21,385 bases of DNA from JAWVFK01 sp033856175 (lineage in GTDB: Bacteria > Actinomycetota > Thermoleophilia > Solirubrobacterales > 70-9), in the NCBI GenBank assembly GCA_033856175.1, contig JAWVFK010000030.1, positions 1 to 21,385 on the forward strand, in the 5' to 3' direction. A model generated the notes under the pieces. That model was not told the origin of the DNA and did not search any database. It was given only the letters and a program-made list of their open reading frames with translations. This document shows positions 1 through 7,146 of the stretch, piece after piece (the stretch's first letter is position 1; each line of letters starts with the position of its first letter). A program made the translations under genes and the position numbers.

Positions 1-108
1 GCCGGCACCCGGGTCGTGGCAATCGAGCGGCTGGACAACGCGAGGCGGCTCTACGACATCACGACCGGCACCGGGGACTTCATCGCCAACGGCGTCGTCA
101 GCCACAAC
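1..108 (+). other. C-terminal end of an intein (blocks F and G)
   Basis: In the frame of the radical-SAM gene, residues before base 109 carry the typical C-terminal splicing region: a block F-like stretch (LYDITTGTGDFIANG) and the block G ending VVSHN, followed by Cys as the +1 extein residue. The His-Asn pair (103-108) is what Asn cyclisation needs and the Cys is the expected downstream nucleophile. The splice junction places this Cys as the third Fe-S ligand of the host enzyme. Whether a homing endonuclease domain is present cannot be seen, because the rest lies upstream of the window. Confidence 0.9.
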
Positions 109-930
109 TGCTTCGCCCGCCCGACCCATACCTATCTCGACTTCAACGCCGCTGAGGACTTCGAGCATGAGATCGTCGTCAAGGTCAATGCGCCGGAGCT
201 CGTTCGGGCCGAGCTCAAGCGGCCGAGCTGGCAGGGCGAGCACGTCGCTCTCGGCACCAACACCGATCCCTACCAGTGGGTGGAGAGTCGCTACCGCCTG
301 ATGCCGGGGATCTGGGAGGCGATGCTCGAGGCTCGGAATCCGTGCTCGGTCCTGACGAAGTCGCCGCTGCTGCTGCGTGACAAGGATCTGATGGTCAGGC
401 TGGTCGAGGCGGCCGGGTTCACCGCAAGCCTCTCGATCCCGACGCTCGACGAGAAGGCGTGGCGGGCGTCCGAGCCCCACACCCCCCATCCGCGCAAGCG
501 GATCGAGGCGGTCGGAGAGCTCAACCGGGCCGGCGTGCCGACCGGCGTTCTGATCGCGCCGCTGATGCCCGGCATCAACGACTCGCCCGAGCAGGTCGAT
601 CGCATCCTCGAGCTCTGTGGGGAGGCCGGCGCGGTCAGCATCGGCGGCATCGGCCTCCATCTGCGCGGCGAGGTCCGCGGCGTCTTCATGGACTGGCTGC
701 GGCAGTATCGGCCCGATCTCGTCGCTCACTACGAGGAGCTCTACGAACGCGGCGCCTACCTGCAGAGCGACGAGCGCAAGCGCATCCAGGGCCTGCTCGC
801 CGGCACCAACGTCAAGCGCAAGGTCGCGCGGCGAGGGTTGCGCGGTGATCGCTGGCGGCCTCGCGGCGACCGGACCTCGGGCGGCACCGCCGAGCCGGAG
901 ATCCAGACGGATCAGCGCAAGCTGTTCTGA
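1..930 (+). CDS. Rv2578c-like radical SAM protein, intein-containing, 5' partial
   Basis: The reading frame is open from base 1, so the gene starts upstream; the internal GTG at 16 is not the start. The first 36 codons are the end of an intein, closing with HN at 103-108. From Cys (109-111) the protein reads CFARPTHTYLDF, which matches the segment after the CxxxCxY part of the 4Fe-4S motif in Rv2578c-type radical SAM proteins. Later segments fit the radical-SAM barrel (TNTDPYQWVE; ITR-like 'SVLTKSPLLLRD'; APLMPGINDSPEQ). The C-terminus is basic and ends in QRKLF, like the short tails of this family. These proteins are distantly related to spore photoproduct lyase and their reaction is unknown. 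The first two Fe-S cysteines and most of the intein lie outside the window. Identity of the family is fairly certain; function is not. Confidence 0.88.
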   Translation, partial: AGTRVVAIERLDNARRLYDITTGTGDFIANGVVSHNCFARPTHTYLDFNAAEDFEHEIVVKVNAPELVRAELKRPSWQGEHVALGTNTDPYQWVESRYRLMPGIWEAMLEARNPCSVLTKSPLLLRDKDLMVRLVEAAGFTASLSIPTLDEKAWRASEPHTPHPRKRIEAVGELNRAGVPTGVLIAPLMPGINDSPEQVDRILELCGEAGAVSIGGIGLHLRGEVRGVFMDWLRQYRPDLVAHYEELYERGAYLQSDERKRIQGLLAGTNVKRKVARRGLRGDRWRPRGDRTSGGTAEPEIQTDQRKLF

Positions 931-962
931 GCTTCGAAAGTGCCGCCGACCCTGGTAAACTC

Positions 963-991
963 CTTGAGTAATCAAGTAATCCGGGTAAGAG
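963..991 (+). promoter_or_regulatory. candidate promoter/operator for the mhqO-mhqD-like operon
   Basis: An AT-rich island in very GC-rich DNA holds a perfect 5-bp inverted repeat, CTTGA-GTAA-TCAAG (963-976). TTGAGT (964-969) and TAAGAG (986-991) are separated by 16 bp and could be -35 and -10 boxes, so the palindrome would sit over the -35 region as an operator would. A Shine-Dalgarno GGGAAGG (1007-1013) follows, 5 nt before the ATG at 1019. In Bacillus the homologous genes are controlled by the MarR-type repressor MhqR; a similar regulator here is only inference. Confidence 0.45.
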
Positions 992-1018
992 CAGGGACAC
1001 GGCAACGGGAAGGCTCAG

Positions 1019-1933
1019 ATGAAGCTCGAAGGCGTCCACCACATCACGGCGATCACCGCCGACGCGCAGCGGAACGTCGACTTCTACGTCGGCGTCATGG
1101 GGCTGCGGCTGGTCAAGAAGTCGGTCAACCAGGACCACACGTCGGTCTACCACCTGTTCTATGCCGACGAGAAGGGCGACCCCGGCTCTGATCTCACCTT
1201 CTTCGAATATCCGGGGGCCCCTCCCGGGCGTGCGGGCGATGGGATGGTCCACCGGATCGTCTGGCGCGTGGCCAACGACGCGCTCGACTTCTGGGCGGCT
1301 CGGCTCGAAGATCACGGCATCGAGACCGATCATGCCGACGGCTGGCTGCGGTTTCGCGATCCCGAGGGACTCGAGCACGAGCTCAAGCTCAGCGACGTCC
1401 CCGATGAGCCGCTGATCGCCGAGCACCCTGACATTCCCGCCGAGCTGGCGCTGCAGGGCTTCGACGGCGCTCATGCCTACTCGTCCGATCCCGATCGCAG
1501 CGGCCGTCTGCTCGAGGCGCTGGCATTCGAGCGCCGCGGCGACGGCCTCTGGGAGGCACGCGGCAGGCGTCGAGGAGGCCTCTGGGCCTACGACCCGCCG
1601 CCCGCAGAGCCGGGCCTGCAGGGCGCGGGGACGGTCCATCACATCGCCTGGGCGTCGTCGATGGAAGAGCACGAGGCCTGGCGCCAGCGGGCGATCGAGG
1701 GCGGCGCCCAGCCGACCCCGGTCATCGACCGCCACTACTTCCGCTCGATCTACTTCCGCGAGCCGAGCGGCGTCCTCTTCGAGATCGCGACGATCGGTCC
1801 TGGCTTCACGGTCGACGAGCCGCTCGAGAGCCTCGGCGAGAAGCTCTCAGTGACTCCTCAATACGAGCACCTGCGTGAGCAGATCGAGGCCGGGCTAAAG
1901 CCGATCGTCAACCCGCGCAAGGTCGCCGCTTGA
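1019..1933 (+). CDS. mhqO: VOC-family ring-cleaving dioxygenase (MhqO-like)
   Basis: A 304-residue protein with two vicinal-oxygen-chelate (glyoxalase/bleomycin resistance) modules, about residues 3-125 and 143-258. The opening KLEGVHHITAIT and the later GTVHHIAW and FREPSGVLFEIAT are typical of the MhqO/MhqA group; H8, H208 and E255 are the likely 2-His-1-Glu metal ligands. The family is annotated as extradiol dioxygenases acting on hydroquinones or catechols and is induced by quinone stress in Bacillus; the substrate here is unknown. The length fits the family (about 310). The ATG has a good Shine-Dalgarno (GGGAAGG) 5 nt upstream. The stop overlaps the start of the esterase gene, so the two are probably translated together, matching the known mhqO/mhqD pairing. 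Confidence 0.85.
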   Translation: MKLEGVHHITAITADAQRNVDFYVGVMGLRLVKKSVNQDHTSVYHLFYADEKGDPGSDLTFFEYPGAPPGRAGDGMVHRIVWRVANDALDFWAARLEDHGIETDHADGWLRFRDPEGLEHELKLSDVPDEPLIAEHPDIPAELALQGFDGAHAYSSDPDRSGRLLEALAFERRGDGLWEARGRRRGGLWAYDPPPAEPGLQGAGTVHHIAWASSMEEHEAWRQRAIEGGAQPTPVIDRHYFRSIYFREPSGVLFEIATIGPGFTVDEPLESLGEKLSVTPQYEHLREQIEAGLKPIVNPRKVAA

Positions 1934-2571
1934 CGCTCGTCCACCGGCTGCGCCCCGCGGACGGCGAGCCCGCTGGCGCTCTCGTTCTAAACCACGGCCG
2001 CGGCAGTGACGAGAACGACCTCTACGGCCTGCTCGACGAGCTCGACCCCGAGCGCCGCCTGCTCGGGATTACGACCGGAGCGCCATTGACCGGTGTTCCT
2101 CCGGGTGGTCGCCACTGGTACCTCGTCCCGCGCGTCGGCCACCCAGATCCGGCCACCTTCGCCGCGAGCTATGCGGCGCTCTGCGGGTTCATCGGCGAGA
2201 CGCTGACCGAGCACGGCCTCGACTGGAGCCAGGCGCTCGTCGGCGGATTTTCGATGGGGGCAGTGATGTCCTACGCCGTCGCCCTCGGCCCTGGCCGCCC
2301 CGCGGCTGCCGGCGTGATCGCCCTCAGCGGCTTCATCCCCACGGTCGATGGCTGGCAGCTCGATCTGGAAGCCCACGCCGAGACGCCGGTGCTGATCCAT
2401 CACGGCCGCCGCGATCCCGTCATCGACGTCGAATTCGCCCGCCAGGCCAGAAAGCTGCTCGAGGGCGGCGGCCTGCCAGTCACCTACTACGAGAGCGACG
2501 CTCCCCACGCGGTCCCGCCGCAGCTGCTGCCGCTGTTGCGCGAATTCGTCAGCGCAGCGCTGCCCGCTTGA
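1930..2571 (+). CDS. mhqD: alpha/beta-hydrolase, phospholipase/carboxylesterase family (MhqD-like)
   Basis: A 213-residue serine hydrolase. The nucleophile elbow is GFSMG (S108), with a likely triad Asp at D162 (GRRDPVID) and His at H193 (DAPHAVPP); the oxyanion region is LNHGRGSDEND near residues 20-30. This is the pattern of the carboxylesterase/lysophospholipase family that includes YodD/MhqD. It starts with TTG (1930-1932), and the TTGA contains the TGA stop of the dioxygenase gene, giving a 4-nt overlap and coupled translation. The last 23 nt overlap, on the opposite strand, the end of the acyl-CoA synthetase gene, so the two operons converge without a spacer. Substrate is unknown; a role in quinone or ester detoxification follows from the pairing. 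Confidence 0.83.
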   Translation: MTLVHRLRPADGEPAGALVLNHGRGSDENDLYGLLDELDPERRLLGITTGAPLTGVPPGGRHWYLVPRVGHPDPATFAASYAALCGFIGETLTEHGLDWSQALVGGFSMGAVMSYAVALGPGRPAAAGVIALSGFIPTVDGWQLDLEAHAETPVLIHHGRRDPVIDVEFARQARKLLEGGGLPVTYYESDAPHAVPPQLLPLLREFVSAALPA

Positions 2572-4030
2572 TCTTGCCGCTGTCGGTCTTCGGCAGCTCG
2601 GCCGCGAACTCGACGATGCGCGGGTATTTGTAGGGCGCCGTCGTCTGCTTGACGTGTTCCTGGAGCTCGCGCGCCAGCTCCGGCGAGCCCTCACCGGAGG
2701 CGAGCACGACGATCGCGCGGACCACCGAGCCGCGCTCGGCATCCGGCGCCGGCACCGCCGCTGCCTCGGCGACGGCGGGGTGCTCAACCAGCGCCGACTC
2801 GACCTCGAAGGGCCCGATCCGGTAGCCGGCGGAGACGATGATGTCGTCGTCGCGGCCCTCGTACCAGAGGTAGCCATCCTCGTCCTCGCTGACGAGGTCG
2901 CCGGTCGGCCACCACTCGCCGGCGAAGGGCTCTGAGCCGAGGTAGCCGCTGAAGAAGGTGGGGCAGCTCGCCGCCCTGACCTGGAGCTCGCCGCTGGGCG
3001 CTCCCTCGCGGCCTGACGGCTCGCCGGCATCGCCGGCCGGGGCGACGATCCGCGTCTCGATCCCCGGCAGCGGACGCCCCATCGAGCCCAGGCGGATCTC
3101 GGCGTCGGCGCCCGCGCCGGAGAGGTGCCCGGTCTCGGTCTGGCCGTAGCCATCATGGATCGGCAGCCCCAGCCCGGCCCGGAACGCCTCAATGACCTCC
3201 GGGTTGAGCGGCTCGCCTGCCGAGACCAGCCGTCGCATCGCCGGCAGCGGAGCGAGCTCGGTGCGGCCGGCGAGGATGCGGTACTCGGTCGGCGCCTGGC
3301 AGAGGACGTTGACGACCTCCCGCCGAGCGATCTCGAGTCGCGTCTGCGGATCGAATCGCTCGTCGACCAGGAGCGCTCGCGCTTCGGTCAGCCAGGGTGC
3401 GACGAAGACGTTGCGCGCCGACTTCGACCAGCCGCTCGCCGCCGTACACCAGACGAGCTCGCCCCTGCGGGCGCCAAGCCAGTGCTTCGCCTGCGCCGCC
3501 TGGCCGCCGAAATAGCGCTGCGAGTGCAGGGCCCCCCGCGGCTCGCCGGTCGTTCCGGAGGTGAAGACGATCAGCGCCGGGTCGCCGGCGCCCAGCTGGG
3601 CCGGCTCGACCGGCGGCGCCTGCTGGCGGTCCTCGTCCAGGACCGCCGCCAGCTCGGCCATCGTCATCGCCTCGGCGCCGCCGGGCAGCTCCGCCAGCGG
3701 CGCGTCCTCGCCTATCACCAGCTTTGGATTCGCCTCGCCGAAGCGAACCCCGAGGTCCTTGCGCCGCAGCTGCGTGCTGCAGGGCAGCACGACCGCCCCC
3801 ATCCGCATGCAGGCGAGCATCGCCAGCACCCACTCGATCCGGTTGCCGATCAGCGTCGCGACGGCGTCTCCGCGGCGGACGCCGCGCGCCGCCAGCGCGC
3901 CGGAGAGCCCGGCGCTGCGGGCGATCAGCTCACCGAAGTGCCAGACGCGGCGCCCGCCGCCGGCGTCGATCGCGACGAGCGCCTCCCGCGACGCCGGAAA
4001 GCGCTCGAGCACGTCCTCGACGAAGTTCAA
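2549..4030 (-). CDS. AMP-forming acyl-CoA synthetase (medium-chain/acetate-like)
   Basis: A 493-residue ANL-superfamily ligase that activates a carboxylic acid with ATP and CoA through an acyl-adenylate. The P-loop is IVFTSGTTGEPRG (154-166). The adenine/Tyr-Gly motif is DGYGQTETG, followed by WWPTGDLVSEDEDGYLWYEGRDDD and the hinge-region sequence SAGYRIGPFEVE. The C-terminal PKTDSGKIKRAALR holds the catalytic Lys (K486). The ending TAPYKYPRIVEF...ELPKTDSGKIKR most resembles the MACS (medium-chain) branch, so a short/medium or branched acid is likely, but not proven. The start is TTG at 4028-4030 inside TTGA, overlapping the stop of the SnoaL-like gene by 3 nt; there is no better in-frame start. 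It is the last gene of the sucC-like operon. Confidence 0.87.
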   Translation of the reverse strand: MNFVEDVLERFPASREALVAIDAGGGRRVWHFGELIARSAGLSGALAARGVRRGDAVATLIGNRIEWVLAMLACMRMGAVVLPCSTQLRRKDLGVRFGEANPKLVIGEDAPLAELPGGAEAMTMAELAAVLDEDRQQAPPVEPAQLGAGDPALIVFTSGTTGEPRGALHSQRYFGGQAAQAKHWLGARRGELVWCTAASGWSKSARNVFVAPWLTEARALLVDERFDPQTRLEIARREVVNVLCQAPTEYRILAGRTELAPLPAMRRLVSAGEPLNPEVIEAFRAGLGLPIHDGYGQTETGHLSGAGADAEIRLGSMGRPLPGIETRIVAPAGDAGEPSGREGAPSGELQVRAASCPTFFSGYLGSEPFAGEWWPTGDLVSEDEDGYLWYEGRDDDIIVSAGYRIGPFEVESALVEHPAVAEAAAVPAPDAERGSVVRAIVVLASGEGSPELARELQEHVKQTTAPYKYPRIVEFAAELPKTDSGKIKRAALR

Positions 4031-4566
4031 CTCTTGTCGCGACCCAGGGCGAGCAGGCGCGGCATCAGCGCTCCTCCGGAACGCAGCGCCCTTGAGAGGG
4101 GCATGCTCAGCCCCTTGACCAGGGCGGCCTTGCGGGGGCCGAGCCGGCGCCGCGCCAGCGGTGGCCCGGCGGCGTCGATGAAGGCGGCGAGGCCGCGCAG
4201 CGTGCGGATCATCACCCTGATCTCGCGCACCCGGCCCTCGTCGTCGAAGCGCAGCAGCTCGGCGCCCTCGATTTCCTCGCCGCCGGTGAGGCGGATGCGG
4301 AAGGCGAGCAGGTGCTGGTCGTCGCCGGCCATCTCGGCGGTGTACTCGATCTCCTCGAAAGCCTCGAGCAGCGCCGCGTAGAGCTCGCCGGCCTGCTCGA
4401 TGCCGCGGAAGGGCACCTCGATCAGCGGCGACCAGAGAACCACGTCCGGGGCCATCGCCCTCACCACTGCCGCGTGATCGCGCACCTCCATCGCCGCCCG
4501 CAGCGGCGTCGGCATCGGCGTCCCGGCGGGAGTGCCGGACATGCCAGGTGTGGCTTCGGCGCTCAT
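4027..4566 (-). CDS. SnoaL-like / NTF2-fold protein
   Basis: A 179-residue protein whose residues 20-135 look like a SnoaL-type NTF2 fold: an N-terminal helix (PLRAAMEVRDHAAVVRAMAPDV), the strand VLWSPLIEVPFRGIEQAGELYAALLEAFEE split over two elements, then FRIRLTGGEEIEGAELLRFDDEGRVREIRVMIR. This pattern is common in polyketide cyclase-like and unknown-function proteins. The basic C-terminal tail (135-179) is extra to the domain. It lies in the operon 22 nt after the ferredoxin gene and overlaps the ligase start. An AGGA precedes the ATG by about 11 nt. No catalytic residues could be identified with confidence, so function is unknown. Confidence 0.7.
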   Translation of the reverse strand: MSAEATPGMSGTPAGTPMPTPLRAAMEVRDHAAVVRAMAPDVVLWSPLIEVPFRGIEQAGELYAALLEAFEEIEYTAEMAGDDQHLLAFRIRLTGGEEIEGAELLRFDDEGRVREIRVMIRTLRGLAAFIDAAGPPLARRRLGPRKAALVKGLSMPLSRALRSGGALMPRLLALGRDKS

Positions 4567-4588
4567 CGCGGTGCCGTCCTGGTCAGCC

Positions 4589-4849
4589 TCAGGCCGATCT
4601 CAGCTCGGTGCCGTCGTAGAGCTTCTTGACGACCACGGTGCCCGGCGGTGCCGCCTTGATGCAGAGCTCGCAGAGCACGCACTCGTCGAGGTTGCCGCGC
4701 ACGATCTCGACCCGGCCGCCGGCGCTGGCGAAGATGTCGACGGGGCAGACCTCTTCGAGCTTTGCGGCCACCTCGGGATCGTCGGCGACGGAGGCGTCGA
4801 CCTCGACGTCGATGAAGACGCCCTCGAGCTTCTCGGTCGAGCCGGCCAT
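4589..4849 (-). CDS. 4Fe-4S ferredoxin-like protein with a single complete cluster site
   Basis: An 86-residue acidic protein. It has CP at C35 (EVCPVDIF) and C57-x2-C60-x2-C63 (CVLCELCIKAAP). In a two-cluster ferredoxin the fourth cysteine of the second motif would be at 67, but Ala is there, and the first CxxCxxC is missing. The four remaining cysteines are those that in bacterial ferredoxins bind cluster II, so one [4Fe-4S] is expected, as in FixX-like proteins. It probably carries electrons in the cytosol; the partner is unknown. Its ATG overlaps the stop of the sucD-like gene by one base (TGATG), so the two are translated together. Identification as a ferredoxin is good; partner assignments such as an acyl-CoA dehydrogenase electron chain are inference. 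Confidence 0.78.
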   Translation of the reverse strand: MAGSTEKLEGVFIDVEVDASVADDPEVAAKLEEVCPVDIFASAGGRVEIVRGNLDECVLCELCIKAAPPGTVVVKKLYDGTELRSA

Positions 4850-5766
4850 CAGGCGGCCACCCCCAGCTTTTCCTTGACGGCGGCGGGGATCTCGTCGATC
4901 CGCTCGACGACGGGGATGCCGGCAGCCTCGAGGCGGGCGATCTTCTCGGTCGCCGAGTCCTCCTTGCCCTCGACGATCGTGCCGGCGTGGCCGAAGCTCA
5001 TCCCCTGCATCTCCTCGTCGTCCATGAAGCGGCCGGCCATGAAGGCGACGATCGGCAGGCGCGAGTCGTTCTGCTCGCGCCAGGCCGCGAGCTGGGCCTC
5101 CATGCGGCCGCCCGGCTCGGTGTAGATGACGATCGCCTCGGTCTGCTCGTCGGCCTCGAACAGCGGCATCAGCTCGGCGTAGGTCGAGCCGATGATCGCG
5201 TCACCGCCGATCGACACAGCCGTCGAGACTCCGAGGCCCGCCGCGGTCAGCGTCGAGGAGATCTCGGTCGTCATGCCGCCGCTGCGTGACATCACGCCGA
5301 TCGATCCCGGCGCGTAGGCCTTGCTGGCGTCCTTGGCGGGGCCGCCGATACCACCCATCTTGGCGACGCCGGGGACGATGATGCCGAGGCAGTTGGGGCC
5401 GATGATTCGGGCGCCTCGCATCGCCGCCAGCTCGCACATCTGGGCGACGTCGCCGCGGGGGATCCGCTCGGTGACGATGACGATCAGCCGGATGCCGTTC
5501 TCCAGCGCCTCGAAGACCGCATCCTTGGTGAAGGCGGGGGGGACCGTGACCACGGAGCCGTCGATCGGGCCGCCGTGGTTCGCGACCGCCTGCTCGACGG
5601 TGTCGAAGACCGGCACCCCGTGGACGTCGCGGCCCTTGCGCCCAGGCGTCACGCCGCCGACGATCTTCGAGCCGTAGTCGAGGCACTCGCGCGTTAGGTT
5701 GACGGCCTCGCGCCCGGTGATTCCCTGGACGATGAAGGTGGTGTCCTCGGTCAGCAGGATCGACAT
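4849..5766 (-). CDS. sucD: succinate--CoA ligase alpha subunit-like (SucD family)
   Basis: A 305-residue protein with the CoA-binding fold of SucD: FIVQGITGRE near the N-terminus, KIVGGVTPGRKG and IIGPNCLGII in the middle. The phosphohistidine is H260 in SFGHAGTI (E. coli H246). Alpha subunits are usually about 290 residues, so the length fits. A longer upstream open frame is unlikely because an ATG lies at 5764-5766 with GGAGG 7 nt before it, and this overlaps the TGA of the sucC-like gene by one base. With the beta subunit it would convert a C4-dicarboxylic acid, ATP/GTP and CoA to the acyl-CoA or the reverse. The variation after GITGRE (AVNLTRECLDYGSK) and the EEMQG before the His region is unlike the housekeeping form I know, so the substrate may differ (for example malate). 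Confidence 0.85.
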   Translation of the reverse strand: MSILLTEDTTFIVQGITGREAVNLTRECLDYGSKIVGGVTPGRKGRDVHGVPVFDTVEQAVANHGGPIDGSVVTVPPAFTKDAVFEALENGIRLIVIVTERIPRGDVAQMCELAAMRGARIIGPNCLGIIVPGVAKMGGIGGPAKDASKAYAPGSIGVMSRSGGMTTEISSTLTAAGLGVSTAVSIGGDAIIGSTYAELMPLFEADEQTEAIVIYTEPGGRMEAQLAAWREQNDSRLPIVAFMAGRFMDDEEMQGMSFGHAGTIVEGKEDSATEKIARLEAAGIPVVERIDEIPAAVKEKLGVAA

Positions 5767-6995
5767 CAGCTTGCCTCCACCGCGGCGGCCCCCTGGACCT
5801 TCTCGACGGCGCGACCGGCGGCCTCCCACATCGAGACGGAGCGATCGCAGTACTCGACGCCGTGGCTGGCGAGGATCTTGAAGCCCTCCTCCTCCCATGC
5901 TCCCGGGATGCGGAAGATCGCGATCGTCGCGCCCGGGTCCTTGCCCAGCTCGAGGCAGGCCTTGATCACGCCGCGGGCGACGATGTCGACACGCGTGTTG
6001 GAGACGATCGACATCATCACCGCGATCTTCTCGACGCCGTCCTTGCTGAGGACCTCCTTGGCGAGCCCGCAGGCCTTGGCGACGGAAGGGTTGCCGCCGA
6101 TCTCCGAGTAGTTGGCCGGCCTGCCGCCTTGGCTGCGAACCGCGTCGGTGAGCGTCAGCGAGCCGCCGCCGGCGCCGATCACCAGGCCGAGGTTGCCGTC
6201 GAAGCCATGATCGCGGCCCTGGATGACGCCGCGATGGTCAGCGGCATCGATCGCCGTCACGGCACGCTCGAAGTCGCTCGGCTCGTAGGGCTCGCGGGTG
6301 TCGTCGGCGGCGATCTCGAGCTCACCCTCGAGCAGCTGTCGCTGCCGTGGCTTGGCCTCGTCTTCGAGGTCCATGTGCGCGTCGAGGGCGACGAAGCTGC
6401 CGTCCTCGAGCTCGGCGATCGGGTTGATCTCGGCGAGCGTCATGTCGCGCTCGACGAACAGCCGCGCCAGCCGCGTCAGGATCGGCGTCAGCTTGTTCAG
6501 GCGCGAGCCCGTCAGCCCGACGGAGGCGATCACCTGCTTGGCCTGGAAGTCGGAGATCGGCATCAGGTTGGAGACGTGGCCGCGGCCGACGTGGTCGGGG
6601 TGCTGCTCGGCGACCTCCTCGATGTCGATGCCGCCCATGTCGCTGAAGAGCATCATCGGCTGCTTGCGCGTGCCGTCCCAGACGACGCCGGCGTAGTACT
6701 CCTGCTTGACCTCGGCCTTCGGATCCACCAGGACCCCGCGCGGCATATGGCCGTTGATCTCGAGCTCGAGGATCTCGGCGGCGAGCGACTCTGCCTCCTC
6801 GGGCGTGTCGGCGAACTTGACCCCGCCCGCCTTCATCCGGCCGCCGCTCAGGACCTGCGACTTGATCACGACCGGGCCGCCGATCTCCTCGGCCGCCCGC
6901 CGGGCCTCGGCCGGCGTGGTGCAGAAGCCGTACTTGGTCACCGGGATGCCGGCGAGCTCGATTATCCGCCGGGACTCGTATTCGAAGAAGCGCAT
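5766..6995 (-). CDS. sucC: succinate--CoA ligase beta subunit-like (SucC family)
   Basis: A 409-residue protein, about 20 longer than usual SucC (388). The N-terminal half is an ATP-grasp domain (FEYESRRIIELAGIPVTKYG; VVIKSQVLSGGRMKAGGVKF; INPIAELEDGSFVALDAHM). The C-terminal half is a ligase-CoA domain (GNLGLVIGAGGGSLTLTDAV; GGRPANYSEIGGNPS). The typical SucC 'VNGAGLAM' is replaced by 'VIGAGGGSLT', showing a divergent branch. With the next gene it forms an alpha/beta pair and heads a five-gene operon. The ATG at 6993-6995 has no Shine-Dalgarno, but TAGATT lies at 7010-7005, so the message may be almost leaderless. Divergent PEP carboxykinase starts 151 nt away. Substrate could be succinate or malate; the latter is discussed in the findings. 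Confidence 0.85.
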   Translation of the reverse strand: MRFFEYESRRIIELAGIPVTKYGFCTTPAEARRAAEEIGGPVVIKSQVLSGGRMKAGGVKFADTPEEAESLAAEILELEINGHMPRGVLVDPKAEVKQEYYAGVVWDGTRKQPMMLFSDMGGIDIEEVAEQHPDHVGRGHVSNLMPISDFQAKQVIASVGLTGSRLNKLTPILTRLARLFVERDMTLAEINPIAELEDGSFVALDAHMDLEDEAKPRQRQLLEGELEIAADDTREPYEPSDFERAVTAIDAADHRGVIQGRDHGFDGNLGLVIGAGGGSLTLTDAVRSQGGRPANYSEIGGNPSVAKACGLAKEVLSKDGVEKIAVMMSIVSNTRVDIVARGVIKACLELGKDPGATIAIFRIPGAWEEEGFKILASHGVEYCDRSVSMWEAAGRAVEKVQGAAAVEAS

Positions 6996-7004
6996 CGGAC
7001 GGGC

Positions 7005-7010
7005 AATCTA
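7005..7010 (-). promoter_or_regulatory. candidate -10 box of the sucC-like operon
   Basis: TAGATT on the minus strand ends 9 nt before the ATG of the sucC-like gene. That would put the transcript start about 3 nt upstream of the ATG, which fits the absence of a Shine-Dalgarno. No convincing -35 is visible, so this is a suggestion only. The rest of the 151-bp divergent gap (6996-7146) contains an AT-rich patch at 7081-7090 whose role is unclear. Confidence 0.35.
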
Positions 7011-7146
7011 TCCAGAGCGGCTTGATCGAGGCCGTCGCGGGTAGCTGGGGTGCTACTTCGTCGCGTCGCCGCGATCTGCGATAACAATTTGCCGACAAGC
7101 GCCGCCAGGGCGGTCCCCACCCAGCCAAGGGAGTGACTCTCAACTC

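Noticed and set aside
2549..2571. Possible frameshift or fusion at the end of mhqD
   Set aside because: The 23-nt overlap is a convergent overlap of two intact genes; both end at normal positions with their last motifs complete.
1987..3192. 401-codon minus-strand open frame over mhqD and the ligase
   Set aside because: Crosses two well-supported genes in a wrong frame and is serine/arginine-rich and low complexity.
5862..7025. 387-codon open frame on the plus strand opposite the sucC-like gene
   Set aside because: Antisense to a recognised ATP-grasp protein; composition is Asp/Leu/Arg-rich with no known domain.
7081..7090. lac-operator-like ATAACAATTT near pckG
   Set aside because: Resembles half of lacO by chance; no symmetric partner or LacI gene is present.
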